A DNA stretch of 64,000 nucleotides from Achromobacter aegrifaciens (GTDB lineage Bacteria; Pseudomonadota; Gammaproteobacteria; Burkholderiales; Burkholderiaceae_B). The position numbers and the translations under genes are program-made. The notes beneath the pieces are model-generated. The model was not told where the DNA came from and made no database searches. It saw only the letters and a list, made by a program, of their open reading frames with translations. Below are positions 28,501-37,325 of this stretch, piece by piece. Every line of letters begins with the position of its first letter. The first letter of the stretch is position 1. Where the stretch lies: NCBI RefSeq assembly GCF_902859735.1, contig NZ_CADIJY010000003.1:62001-126000 (forward strand). Direction: 5' to 3'.

Positions 28501-29651
28501 TACTTCACTAGTGTCCAGGCGCCGTCCTTGACGGTGATGAGCTCGCGGCCGCGGTCGTCAAAGCCGCTGTGGTCGGCGGCCGTCATGTTGTAGACGCCTT
28601 GCGTGCCAACCAGCTCCTTGGTCTGTTCCAGCGCATCGCGCAGCGCGTTGCGGAACTCCTTGGTGCCCGGCTTGCCGGCCTTTTCCGCCAGCGGCACGGC
28701 CTTCTCAAGCAGCAGGCCGGCGTCATAGACGTTGGCGCCAAAGGTGGCGGGCTTGGAGCCGTTGAGCTTTTCGTAGGCGGCGATGTAGTCCGAAGCGACC
28801 TTCTTGGACGGGTTGCTGTCCGGCATTTCCGGCAGCACCAGCATCAGGCTGGCGGCCAGCACCGTGCCTTCGACCTTCTTGCCGCCCAGCTTCAGGAAGT
28901 CGGGCAGGGCCGCGCCGTGGGTCTGGTAGAACTTGCCCTTGTAGCCCTGGTCGAACAGGGTGGTCTGGGGCAGCACGCTGGCGGCGCCGGGGGCGGCCAC
29001 CAGCACGGCGTCCGGCTTGGCGGCCAGGATCTTCAGCGCCTGGCCCGTGACCGAGCTGTCAAAGCGCAGGTAGCGTTCGTTGGCGGCGATCTTGATGCCC
29101 TTTTCGGCGGCCATGCCCGAGAAGACCTTGTACCAGTTCTCGCCATAGGGATCGTTCAGGCCGATGAAGCCGACAGTCTTGATGCCGGTCTTGGCCATGT
29201 GGTCGACCAGCGCGCGCGCAATGATGTCGTCGTTCTGCGTGGTCTTGAAGACCCACTTCTTCTGGTCGTTCATGGGCAGCACGACGGCGGCGGTGCCCAC
29301 GGGCGCCAGCATCGGCACGCCGGCTTCCGCCGCGAACTGGATCACGCCCATGGCGTTGGGCGAGCCCGACGGGCCGATCAGCGCGTCCACGTTCTGCTCC
29401 GAGATCAGCTTCTTGAAGGCCGTCACCGAGTTGGTGGAATCGCTGGCGTCATCCAGCGAGATGTATTCCACGGTCAGGTCGCCGATTTTCTTCGGCAGCA
29501 GCGGCACGGTGTTCTTCTGGGGAATCCCCACCAGGGCCGTCGGGCCGGTGGATGAAGTGACGACGCCGACCTTGACTTGGGCCAGGGCGGGCAGGGCGAA
29601 CAGCGCGGCTACCGCGGCGGCAGCGGCCAGGGGGAGTTTCTTCGACAGCAT
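28500..29651 (-). CDS. LivJ/LivK-type periplasmic binding protein
   Basis: 383-residue periplasmic binding protein of the HAAT (Leu/Ile/Val-binding) family. A Sec signal peptide at residues 1-24 ends ALPALA-Q. The mature protein starts VKVGVVTSSTGPTALVG and has the family's DDASDSTNSVTAFKKLIS, IGPSGSPNAMGVIQFAAEAGVPMLAPVG and DPYGENWY segments. The Pro/Gly-Ser-rich ligand loops suggest an amphipathic carboxylate rather than a strict amino acid, though this is weak. It is the first transporter gene after the catabolic block, with 190 bp before it. Confidence 0.88.
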   Translation of the reverse strand: MLSKKLPLAAAAAVAALFALPALAQVKVGVVTSSTGPTALVGIPQKNTVPLLPKKIGDLTVEYISLDDASDSTNSVTAFKKLISEQNVDALIGPSGSPNAMGVIQFAAEAGVPMLAPVGTAAVVLPMNDQKKWVFKTTQNDDIIARALVDHMAKTGIKTVGFIGLNDPYGENWYKVFSGMAAEKGIKIAANERYLRFDSSVTGQALKILAAKPDAVLVAAPGAASVLPQTTLFDQGYKGKFYQTHGAALPDFLKLGGKKVEGTVLAASLMLVLPEMPDSNPSKKVASDYIAAYEKLNGSKPATFGANVYDAGLLLEKAVPLAEKAGKPGTKEFRNALRDALEQTKELVGTQGVYNMTAADHSGFDDRGRELITVKDGAWTLVK

Positions 29652-29841
29652 GGCAAAACCTCCGGATAGGGAGCAGGGTGGGGGTGCGGCTGGAAAACGG
29701 AGAAAACGGGTACTTCTGTGCTTGCTTGGTTTGCTTTAATACTTGTTGCTTAAACTTTCTGTGCGCAGGCTCGCACTGTAGACCTGGTCCGCAGTGCTTA
29801 CCTATCCGTCAAAACCCGAAGCGGGCTCGCGCGACGCGTGT

Positions 29842-30570
29842 TCAGATGGTGATGGAGCTGACGCTGGCGCCGCCGCAGACGAACAGCGTCTGGCCGGTGA
29901 CGAAGCTGTTGGCGGGATCCGAGAAGAACATGACGGCGCGCGCCACGTCGTCGGAACGCCCCAGACGCTTGACCGGTATGCCGGCCGCCAGCTGCTTTTC
30001 GCGCTCGCTGCCGGGCTCGATCACCTCGTAGAACATGTCGGTCTGGATCGGACCGGGAGCCACCACGTTGACCGTGATGCCATAAGGCGCCAGCTCCAGC
30101 GACCAGGTGCGCGCCATGCCCACCATGCCGGCCTTGGTGGCCGAATAGGCAGTGCGGGTCGGCAGGCCCAGTGCGCCGCGCGAGGACATCATCACGATGC
30201 GGCCGAACTTGCGCTCCTGCATGCCGGGCAGGGCGGCCTGCACCAGGCTGATGGCCGCGCCCAGGTGGATCTGGGTCAGGCCGTGCAGTTCTTCCTGCGT
30301 GACCTGCGGCAGCAGGTTGGGCCAGATGACGCCGGCGTTGTGAATGACGTGGCTGATGGGGAACCTGGCAGCGGCTTCGGCGCCCGCTTGCGCGGTGGCC
30401 TCGGCGTCCAGCAGGTCCACCTGCACGTTGTGCAGGCGCGGGTGGCTGAAGTCGGCGGCACGGCGTGCCATGGAAATCACTTCGTAGCCCGCGTCCAGCA
30501 TGCTGCGGCAGATTTCGGCGCCGATGCCGGCGCTGCCGCCGGTGACGATGGCGACGTTGGTGTGCGTCAT
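29842..30570 (-). CDS. Short-chain dehydrogenase/reductase
   Basis: 242-residue classical SDR. NAD(P)-binding TGGSAGIG at residues 10-17, HNAG in the central sheet, and the catalytic Ser (MMSSRGA) and Y-x-x-x-K (YSATK) are all present, with PGPIQTDMF after the active site. It is an intact NAD(P)-dependent oxidoreductase with unknown substrate. It lies within the putative indoleacetate-type cluster between the cyclase-like hydrolase and the transporter genes, and would suit reduction or oxidation of a hydroxy/keto intermediate. It is followed by 190 bp before the next gene. Confidence 0.85.
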   Translation of the reverse strand: MTHTNVAIVTGGSAGIGAEICRSMLDAGYEVISMARRAADFSHPRLHNVQVDLLDAEATAQAGAEAAARFPISHVIHNAGVIWPNLLPQVTQEELHGLTQIHLGAAISLVQAALPGMQERKFGRIVMMSSRGALGLPTRTAYSATKAGMVGMARTWSLELAPYGITVNVVAPGPIQTDMFYEVIEPGSEREKQLAAGIPVKRLGRSDDVARAVMFFSDPANSFVTGQTLFVCGGASVSSITI

Positions 30571-30620
30571 GGGTATCCCCCTGTTGTCGTTGTCGTGAGG
30601 CCGGCTCTGGGGCGGCCTGC

Positions 30621-31406
30621 TCAGGCCTTGGGCGCCAGCGCCAGCACGCGCAGCGGGCTGCCCGAGCCGCTGCGGATCTTGAGCGGCGCAGAGAAGATCA
30701 CCGCGCCGGTGGGCGGCAGCTGGTCCAGGTTGGTCATGCATTGCAGGCCGTAGCGGTTGTTGCCATGCATGTAGTAGTGGCAAGGATAGGGGGGATCCAG
30801 GTGCTGCGCCTGGCCCGCGTCGGTGCCGACCGACTCGGTGCCGAAACCGTGCACGTCGCGTTCCTTGATCAGCCAGGGCACCACTTCAGCGTCCGGGCCG
30901 GGCGAGTGCGCGCCGTCTTCCTGCTGGTTCAGGTAATCGGCGGGCTTGGCGCGCTTGGACCAGTCGGTGCGCATCAGCACCCAGGAACGCGCGGGAATGC
31001 GGCCATGCTGCTCTTCCCATTTCTTCACGAAGTCGATGGTCAGCAGGAAATCGGGGTTGTCGCGCGACTCGGCCGAGCAGTCGATGACGCAGGCGCTGGC
31101 GATGAAGGCTTCCACCGGAATGGTGTCGACGGTGTTGTCCGGCTGGTCCTTGCCCGTGACCCAGTGGGCCGGCGCGTCAAAGTGGGTGCCGGTGTGTTCG
31201 GAGCACGAGAAGTTGTTCCAGTACCAGGCGGGGCCGCGCTCGTCGTAGCGCGAGATCTCCTCGATGCGGAACGGCCAGGCCTGGCCGAATTCCGGCGGCA
31301 GCACGATGGTCGGGAATTCCGGCGTCAGCGTTTCGGTCAGGTCCACCACGCGGATGCGGCCGGACATCAGTTCGGCCATGAATTGGGCAAGAATGTTTTG
31401 GCTCAT
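30621..31406 (-). CDS. Cyclase-family metal-dependent hydrolase (kynurenine formamidase/isatin hydrolase-like)
   Basis: 261-residue cyclase-superfamily protein (PF04199 type). The metal and catalytic motif HTGTHFDAPAHW is at residues 71-82, giving His71, His75, Asp77 and His81. Family members hydrolyse amides such as N-formylkynurenine or isatin. Beside a Rieske oxygenase in a possible indole-acetate pathway, ring opening of an oxidised indole is plausible but unproven. The GFGTESVGTDAGQA segment holds the conserved loop before the second His (Tyr-Pro-Cys-His-Tyr-Tyr). The ATG at 31406 has a usable site (CTAGAGGAACAGC) upstream. Confidence 0.82.
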   Translation of the reverse strand: MSQNILAQFMAELMSGRIRVVDLTETLTPEFPTIVLPPEFGQAWPFRIEEISRYDERGPAWYWNNFSCSEHTGTHFDAPAHWVTGKDQPDNTVDTIPVEAFIASACVIDCSAESRDNPDFLLTIDFVKKWEEQHGRIPARSWVLMRTDWSKRAKPADYLNQQEDGAHSPGPDAEVVPWLIKERDVHGFGTESVGTDAGQAQHLDPPYPCHYYMHGNNRYGLQCMTNLDQLPPTGAVIFSAPLKIRSGSGSPLRVLALAPKA

Positions 31407-31449
31407 GTGCTGTTCCTCTAGGTTCGTACGTTGTCGGGGCGGCGGGCCG

Positions 31450-32691
31450 TCAGGCTCCCAGCTCCCGTTCCAGTCCCTTGGGGTTTTCCGCCAGCCGGGC
31501 GCGGAATTCCTGCGCGACATCGCCGACGTAGACGTCCTCGATGCCGTCCTTGAGCGCGCGCACGATGGCGGCCGCGATCGCGGCAGGCGCCACGCGCGGG
31601 GGCGGCGTGCGCTGCTCCCATTCGTGATCCACCGGCCCGGGGAACACGTTCACCACCCGCACGCCCGCGCCGCGCATCTCGGCGCGCAGGCATTGCGCCA
31701 GGGACAGCGCAGCCGCCTTGGACGCCGACCACATGCCGCGCGACGGCAGGTTCATGTGGGCGTAGATGGACAGCACGTTGACCCAGGCCGTGGCGCTGTT
31801 CACGCCGTCCGCCGCGCGTCCGCACAGGGCCGGGCCGAAGCTCTGCGCCAGGCGCATCAGCCCCAGCACGTTCACGTCCATGGCGTCGCGCGCCGTGTTC
31901 ACGTCCTTGCGGTTCAGCAGCCCGCCTTCGCGTTCCAGGTCGGCGGTGTTCACCAGGATCTCGACCTTGCCGCCGATGGAGGCGGCGGCGCGCTCGACTG
32001 AATCGGTATCGGTCACGTCCAGCACCACCGCCTGCACCCGCGGGTCTGCCGCCAGGGCCGCGTAGGCGGCGTCGCGCTTCCAGGCTTGCGGGTCGCCCAG
32101 GAACACGGTCGGGCAGCCGGCGTCCAGCAGGGCGCGCGCCACGGCCTGGCCCACCGCCGACTTGCCGTCGGTGACGAGCGCGCGGCGGAACTTCGGATCG
32201 CAAGAGGTTTCGCGCAGGGTCTTGTCGTCTTCCATGTTGGGCGTATTCCTTTCAGGCAGGGCGATCATCACGGCCTGGCCGCTGCGGTCCAGCTTCAGCG
32301 CCAGGCGCACGCGGTCGCCGTCGGCGCAGTCCTGGTGCACATGCGCCACCACGGATGGGCCGGCAGTCATGCGCACCGTGCCCACGCGCCAGGGCAGGCG
32401 TTCGCGGAAATACAGGTCGTTGCTGTGATGCAGGGTGGTGCTGACCAGCAGCACGCCGCTGGGATCGGCAGGCCGCCAGGGCAGATGCTCGGACAGGCAA
32501 TGGCCGCAGACTTCGCGGGGCGGATACTGGACCGCGCCGCAATCGGCGCAGGTCTGCAGGTCGAAGCGGCCCTCGGCTGCGGCGGCGGTCAGCCCAAGCG
32601 CGCTGCGGCTGCGCCAGCCCGGCGGCAGCGTCGGCTGGCGGGTGCGGGCGATCGGGTTCTTGCGGGGCGGCTTGGCCAAGGGTTCGGTCAT
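31450..32691 (-). CDS. DUF35 OB-fold/zinc-ribbon domain fused to a degenerate SDR
   Basis: 413-residue two-domain protein. Residues 1 to about 150 are a DUF35 module: zinc-ribbon Cys pairs C-x-x-C (CADC and CGHC) then an OB fold ending QAVMIALP. Residues about 155-413 are SDR-like, but the dinucleotide motif TGxxxGIG is TDGKSAVG, the NNAG motif is NTAD, and the catalytic Tyr of Y-x-x-x-K is Trp (MWSASK). The Ser (LSIYAHM) remains. DUF35 proteins normally pair with thiolase-like acyl-CoA enzymes; the adjacent upstream gene encodes one and overlaps by 4 bp. The SDR half may bind an acyl-CoA without redox chemistry. The continuous frame shows no sign of frameshift. Confidence 0.82.
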   Translation of the reverse strand: MTEPLAKPPRKNPIARTRQPTLPPGWRSRSALGLTAAAAEGRFDLQTCADCGAVQYPPREVCGHCLSEHLPWRPADPSGVLLVSTTLHHSNDLYFRERLPWRVGTVRMTAGPSVVAHVHQDCADGDRVRLALKLDRSGQAVMIALPERNTPNMEDDKTLRETSCDPKFRRALVTDGKSAVGQAVARALLDAGCPTVFLGDPQAWKRDAAYAALAADPRVQAVVLDVTDTDSVERAAASIGGKVEILVNTADLEREGGLLNRKDVNTARDAMDVNVLGLMRLAQSFGPALCGRAADGVNSATAWVNVLSIYAHMNLPSRGMWSASKAAALSLAQCLRAEMRGAGVRVVNVFPGPVDHEWEQRTPPPRVAPAAIAAAIVRALKDGIEDVYVGDVAQEFRARLAENPKGLERELGA

Positions 32692-33854
32692 GCGTGGCTC
32701 CCCAGGATGGCCGCGGCCGTGCACAGCCCGCGGTCGTAATTGATCATGCCGAAGCCGCTCACCATGCCGAGGCGGGCGTCGGGCACTTGCGTGCCGCCGG
32801 CCGTGCCGCTCAACTGGCGCAGCGCTTCGACCATGCCCAGATAGCCGCCGGCGGCGCCGGCCTGGCCCACGGACAACTGGCCGCCGTTGGTATTGAAGGG
32901 AAAGCTGCCGTCCACGGTGAAGCTGTTGTTGCGCACGAAGTCGGGGGCCGCGCCCTTCGGGCAGAAGCCCAGGTCTTCCATCTGCATCAGGTTGATGACG
33001 GGATAGTCGTCGTAGGCCTGCAGGAAATCCATGTCGCCGGGCTGGACGCCGGCCTGGCCGTAGAGTTCGTCCAGGTCCACGGTCCAGCCGCCGCGGGTCT
33101 GGATCGGGTCCTCGATCCAGGCGTTGTGGCGTTCGATGGTGGAGAGGATGCGGGCGTAGGGCAGGTTCAGCGCGCGCGCCCGGTCTTCGCTCATGACCAG
33201 GAAGCCGTCGGCGCCGGCGCAGGGCATCACGCAATCGAACAGGTGTATCGGGTCGGTGATGACGCGGGCGTCCAGGTACTGGGCGAGCGTCAACGGCTTC
33301 TTCATCAGCGCGTGCGGATAGCGCAGGGCGTTGTCGCGCTGCGCCACGCAGAGCTTGCCGAAGTCCTCGCGGGTGGCGCCGGTCGCGCGCATGTAGTTGG
33401 CGGTCAGCAGCGCGAAGCTGGCGTTGGGGCCGCCTGCGCCATAGGGATAGACCGCGTCCTGCGCGAAGCGCGAGAACTGGCTGACCGTGTTGCGGAACGA
33501 GTCCACGTGGTTGGTGTCGCCTGCGACGCAGGCCACGATGCTGGCGTCGCCGGCCTGCACGGCGCGGGCCGCGCGGCGCAAGGCGGCCACGCCGCTGGCG
33601 CCGCCCATGGGGATGTGGTCCAGCCAGCGCGGGCTCATGCCCAGGTGCTGCACCAGGCCGACGGCGGTGTCGGGCGCCAGGGTGAAGCTGGACACGCAGA
33701 GGCCGTCCACCTCGGTCTTGGCGATACCGGCCTGGCGGATCAGCGCGCCCAGCGCCCGTCCCAGCCACCAGTGGGCCGCATGGGTGGAATAGCGTTCATA
33801 CGGAATCGTGACGGGCAGGGCCGCCACCACGCCGTCATAGCCCAGGCGGTTCAT
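32688..33854 (-). CDS. Thiolase-superfamily protein lacking the nucleophilic Cys
   Basis: 388-residue SCP2-type thiolase-like protein. The nucleophile region that reads C-A-T-G or C-A-S-G in active thiolases reads GGASGVAAL, so the Cys is replaced by Gly (residue 85). The G-H-P motif is GQAG, so the catalytic His is Gln. The C-terminal GLCTAAA keeps a Cys. This pattern is shared by DUF35-dependent acyl-CoA retro-aldolases (Ltp2 type) rather than by degradative thiolases. It overlaps both neighbours by 4 bp: the CoA ligase upstream and the DUF35-SDR downstream. It probably acts on a CoA ester made by the ligase. I selected MNRLGYDGV as the start; upstream in-frame sequence belongs to the overlapping ligase. 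Confidence 0.8.
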   Translation of the reverse strand: MNRLGYDGVVAALPVTIPYERYSTHAAHWWLGRALGALIRQAGIAKTEVDGLCVSSFTLAPDTAVGLVQHLGMSPRWLDHIPMGGASGVAALRRAARAVQAGDASIVACVAGDTNHVDSFRNTVSQFSRFAQDAVYPYGAGGPNASFALLTANYMRATGATREDFGKLCVAQRDNALRYPHALMKKPLTLAQYLDARVITDPIHLFDCVMPCAGADGFLVMSEDRARALNLPYARILSTIERHNAWIEDPIQTRGGWTVDLDELYGQAGVQPGDMDFLQAYDDYPVINLMQMEDLGFCPKGAAPDFVRNNSFTVDGSFPFNTNGGQLSVGQAGAAGGYLGMVEALRQLSGTAGGTQVPDARLGMVSGFGMINYDRGLCTAAAILGSHA

Positions 33855-35485
33855 CGCGCGGGCTCCTGGCGCTTCTTCATGTGGCCGGTGTCCACGCAGC
33901 GGGCCGTGCCGGGCAGCGTGGGCGCCAGAGCTTTCATTTCGCCGCGCTGGATCTTGTTGGTGGTGGTCAGCGGCAGGCTGTCGACGAAGGCGACGTAGCC
34001 GGGGGCCTTGTAATAGGCCAGCTGCTCCAGGCTCCATTGCACGATGCTGCGGGCGGCCTCGGCCATTGCGACGCCCTCGGCCGGCAGGCTTTCGGGCACC
34101 ACGCAGGCCAGCACTTCGTCGCCGCGCACGGCGTCGGGCACGGCGGCGACCGCCACGGCCTTCACCAGCGGGTGCTGCAGCAGCACGCTTTCGACTTCCA
34201 CTGCGGAGATGTTCTCGCCGCTGCGGCGGATGACGTTCTTCTTGCGGTCCACGAAGCGCAGCGCGCCGTCGGCGTCGCGGCGCACGATGTCGCCGGTATG
34301 GAACCAGCCGTCCTCCCAGGCCTGGGAGGTCGCGTCCTGGTCCTTGAGGTAGCCGGCGAAGAATCCGTAGCGCGGGTCATCGCCGGCGTGGCGCACCAGC
34401 AATTCGCCCGGTTCGCCGGCGGCGGCTTCCAAGCCGGAATCAGCGACGATGCGCACCAGCACGTCTTCTTCCTCGCGGCCGAAGCAGCTGCTGCCGATGT
34501 GGCGCGGCTCATGGTTGGCGATGATGACGGCGCCCGCGCCAGTTTCGGTCATGGCCCAGGCTTCCAGCAGCGGAAAGCCGAAGCGTTCTTCAAAGGGCTG
34601 GTGCAGCTTGCGGTCCACGCCCGCGCCGAAGCCGAAGCGGATGGCGGGCTGCTTATCCCGTGCGGACGGTTCGGCCTTCATCAGGATGGCGGGCATGACG
34701 CCCAGGTAGTGCAGCACCGTCGCGCCGGAATCGCGCACGCTGTCCCACCAGGTCTTGGGATGGAAGCGGTCCAGCGGAATCAGGCAGCCGCCGGTCAGGA
34801 GCATGGCCATGGCCGAGTACGCCATGGCGTTCATGTGGACCAGGGGCAGCGGCGTCAGCATGCGTTCCAGGCCAGGGCGCAGTTCGCACAAGCCGCCGAT
34901 GCGCGCGTACCAACCGCCGGCATGCAGGAAATAGCGGTTGGGCAGGATGCAGCCCTTGGGCCGTCCGGTGGTGCCGGAGGTATAGAGCAGGGCGCATTCG
35001 GTCAGGATATCGGGCTCGCTGCCCGCCAGCGGCGCCGCAAAGGGCGCGGCGGGCGGCGTGTCGTCCGGTCCCATCACACGCAGTTCGCGGCCGGCGCGTT
35101 CTGCCGCGGCCAGCAGGTCGGCGTGGCGTTCGGGCAGGGCAACGGCCAAAGCGATCTCGGAATGCCCCGTCAGGTATTCCAGTTCCGCTGCGCGCAGATC
35201 GGGGTTGATGGGCACCACCGACACGCCCAGGGCGTTCAGCGCGAACCAGTGCAGGAAGAACGCGGGGCGGTTCTCCAGCAGCAGGCCGGCGCGGTGGCCG
35301 TGGCCGTAGCCGGCGCGCGCATAGGCCGCGCGCAGGGCCTCGATGGACTCGGCGGCCTGGGCGTAGCTTAGTTCGCCTGCGGCGATGCCATAGGCCTGGG
35401 CCGTTTCCGGCAGGATGCACAGGAAGGGCTGGGCGCCGTAGCGGGCCGCAGTGTCGCGGAATGCCTGATGGACCGTGGTGCTCAC
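33851..35485 (-). CDS. AMP-forming acyl/aryl-CoA ligase
   Basis: 544-residue ANL-superfamily adenylate-forming ligase. The P-loop LLYTSGTTGRPKG covers residues 167-178, followed by the YGxTE-like AMTETGA, the adenylate-binding GWFHTGDIV..D..RFVDRKKNVI..SGENIS, and the C-terminal Lys in TTTNKIQRGEMK. It activates a carboxylate as an acyl-AMP and transfers it to CoA. In this cluster it likely activates an aromatic or side-chain carboxylate released by the upstream oxygenase. It is more CaiC/long-chain-ligase-like in sequence than benzoate-ligase-like, so the substrate is uncertain. Nine bases after the beta-subunit gene. Confidence 0.88.
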   Translation of the reverse strand: MSTTVHQAFRDTAARYGAQPFLCILPETAQAYGIAAGELSYAQAAESIEALRAAYARAGYGHGHRAGLLLENRPAFFLHWFALNALGVSVVPINPDLRAAELEYLTGHSEIALAVALPERHADLLAAAERAGRELRVMGPDDTPPAAPFAAPLAGSEPDILTECALLYTSGTTGRPKGCILPNRYFLHAGGWYARIGGLCELRPGLERMLTPLPLVHMNAMAYSAMAMLLTGGCLIPLDRFHPKTWWDSVRDSGATVLHYLGVMPAILMKAEPSARDKQPAIRFGFGAGVDRKLHQPFEERFGFPLLEAWAMTETGAGAVIIANHEPRHIGSSCFGREEEDVLVRIVADSGLEAAAGEPGELLVRHAGDDPRYGFFAGYLKDQDATSQAWEDGWFHTGDIVRRDADGALRFVDRKKNVIRRSGENISAVEVESVLLQHPLVKAVAVAAVPDAVRGDEVLACVVPESLPAEGVAMAEAARSIVQWSLEQLAYYKAPGYVAFVDSLPLTTTNKIQRGEMKALAPTLPGTARCVDTGHMKKRQEPAR

Positions 35486-35494
35486 AAGCCGCTC

Positions 35495-35986
35495 CTACAT
35501 GAACAATTGGATATTGCCGAAGGCCGCGTCGCAGTTGACGAGGTCCACGCGCTTGAGACGGATGCGCAAGACGCCGTCCTGCTCCACCAGGTGGTGGGTG
35601 GTCCAGCCTGCATACAGCGTCTGCGCGTCCTGCCGCGTCTCGACGTAATGGAAGGCGGTGCGTACCACGTGGCGGCCTTCGGCGGGGGCGGCATCGGGAT
35701 GGCCGTGCTCCACCGTGGGCGCCTGCAGCAAGTGGTGGCAGCGGCTCTTGGGCTGTTGCGAAAACGTGCGCTGGCCGGCCAGCCGCTCCACGCGCACGCG
35801 CAGCAGCAGCTTGTCTTCGTACATGAGCGAGGCGTGCAGCCTGGGATCGGTCTGGCCATGGGCCAGCGGCATCCAGTAGTAGCCGTCTTCGGTGTACAGG
35901 TTCAGCCAGTCCTCGAAACGCAGCTCGTCCAGCATGCGCGCCTCGGCGTAGACAAAATCGATCAACTCGCGGTCGCTTGCGCTCAT
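35495..35986 (-). CDS. Ring-hydroxylating oxygenase beta subunit
   Basis: 163-residue NTF2-like beta subunit of a Rieske oxygenase. Family features are RMLDELRFEDWLNLYTEDGYYWMPLAHGQTDPRL split over residues 17-50, the SRCHHLLQAP turn, and the C-terminal NCDAAFGNIQLFM. It assembles with the alpha subunit encoded just upstream, with which it overlaps by 4 bp. It resembles benzoate/anthranilate-type beta subunits more than the NagH-like subunit at 8.9 kb, so the window holds two distinct Rieske systems. Confidence 0.85.
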   Translation of the reverse strand: MSASDRELIDFVYAEARMLDELRFEDWLNLYTEDGYYWMPLAHGQTDPRLHASLMYEDKLLLRVRVERLAGQRTFSQQPKSRCHHLLQAPTVEHGHPDAAPAEGRHVVRTAFHYVETRQDAQTLYAGWTTHHLVEQDGVLRIRLKRVDLVNCDAAFGNIQLFM

Positions 35987-37302
35987 ACCGACTCCGGTCC
36001 GGTCATGTAGCGGCCCCATGCGCGGTACTGGTTGCGCATCTGCCATTCATTGGTGCCATTGGTGGCGACGTTCTTTTGCCCGACCTCGTCGGGCGAGTAC
36101 AGCCGGCCCACGTTGACCCAGTCCCGCGCCCGCGATTGCAGGCCGTCCTGGGCGCGCTCGTACATTTCCAGGTCGTCGTGCCCGACCACGGAGGTCGGCG
36201 CGTTGATGAGGCGGTTGTACATGAGCGTGCGTTCCAGCAGCAGGTCGGGCGCGCCCACCAGGCGGAAGGTCCAGGATTCCACCAGCGTGCGGTCGGCTGC
36301 GATGGGCTTGAAGACGCGCAGCGTCTGGATCGGGCCCTTGACCATGATGTTGGGGAAGTACACGGTGTTGTGGCGCACGTCGCCCAGGATCTGCTTGGCG
36401 CGTTCCTCGCCGTAGGCCGCGACCATGGAGTCCCAGTAGCCCGGAATGCCCGAGTACGAGGCATGGATGGAGTCCGACACGCCGGTATGGCCGTGGCCGT
36501 TCTCCCATACGCGGATGCCCATGTTCTCGAAGAACTCGTAAGGCGAGATGAAGGGGGCGAACAACTCGACGGCCATGGGCTTGGGCGTGCCTTCCGGCGC
36601 CTGTTCCCAGACCTTCACGGCGGTGCCTGCGGAGGACTCATGCGCCACCATCGGGTGGCAGGTGTCGGTCTGGTTGTCGACCAGCATCTTCCAGTTGCAG
36701 CGGTGCATGTAGCGCAGCACGCCGCCGGCGACTTCCAGCCGGCCCTCGGGCGAGCGGTCGACCATGTTGTCCAGGGTGGACAGCGATTCGCCGAAGAAAT
36801 CCTCGAAGGACTGGCCCTCGGGGTTCAGGCGGCAGAACACGAAGCCGCGATGGTTCTTCACGTCCTTCACGGCAGCCATGCCCTGGCTGGCTTCGCAGTT
36901 TTCCAGGCCGGTGTTCTCGTAGCCCTTTTTCAGCGGGATGGACAGCAGGCTGCCGTCGGTCTTGAAGGTCCAGGCGTGATAGGGGCAACGGAAGAACTTG
37001 CCGGTGTTGCCGCAGGCTTCACCCGCCACCATGGTGCCCTTGTGCGGGCAGCGGTTGTGCAGCACCCGCACCGAGCGGTCGCTGTGGCGCACCATCACCA
37101 CGGGCTGGTTGCCCACTGTGGTGGTGATGTAGTCGCCCGGGTTGGGGACCTGGCTGTCGTGGCCGACGTAGACCCAGGTGTTGGCGTACAGGCGTTCCAT
37201 CTCCAGCTCGAACAGCTCCTGGTCGATGAACAGATCCTTGTGCACCTCGGTGTCGCGCAGCAGGGCGCGGATGGCGTCGGGGTTGTCGCGGTATTTGGCC
37301 AT
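35983..37302 (-). CDS. Rieske ring-hydroxylating oxygenase alpha subunit
   Basis: 439-residue alpha subunit. Rieske ligands are Cys85-x-His87 (CPHKG) and Cys106-x-x-His109 (CPYHAW). The mononuclear iron site reads V-D-N-Q-T-D-T-C-H-P-M-V-A-H, with bridging Asp213 and ligands His216 and His221. The catalytic domain has FPNIMVKGPIQTLRVFKP. Dioxygenation of an aromatic or heteroaromatic acid is expected. Gene order and a MarR regulator suggest, from memory, the IadDE-type oxygenase attacking indole-3-acetate. A dedicated reductase is encoded directly upstream, 23 bp away. Confidence 0.87.
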   Translation of the reverse strand: MAKYRDNPDAIRALLRDTEVHKDLFIDQELFELEMERLYANTWVYVGHDSQVPNPGDYITTTVGNQPVVMVRHSDRSVRVLHNRCPHKGTMVAGEACGNTGKFFRCPYHAWTFKTDGSLLSIPLKKGYENTGLENCEASQGMAAVKDVKNHRGFVFCRLNPEGQSFEDFFGESLSTLDNMVDRSPEGRLEVAGGVLRYMHRCNWKMLVDNQTDTCHPMVAHESSAGTAVKVWEQAPEGTPKPMAVELFAPFISPYEFFENMGIRVWENGHGHTGVSDSIHASYSGIPGYWDSMVAAYGEERAKQILGDVRHNTVYFPNIMVKGPIQTLRVFKPIAADRTLVESWTFRLVGAPDLLLERTLMYNRLINAPTSVVGHDDLEMYERAQDGLQSRARDWVNVGRLYSPDEVGQKNVATNGTNEWQMRNQYRAWGRYMTGPESV

Positions 37303-37325
37303 GAGGGCGCTTCCTTGCGTCGGGG

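Noticed and set aside
31450-33768. 772-codon minus-strand frame joining sequence antiphase to the thiolase with the DUF35-SDR protein
   Set aside because: Its N-terminal 350 codons overlap the thiolase in another frame and look non-coding. The true start is at 32691 (MTEPLAKPP), with a 4-bp overlap with the thiolase stop.
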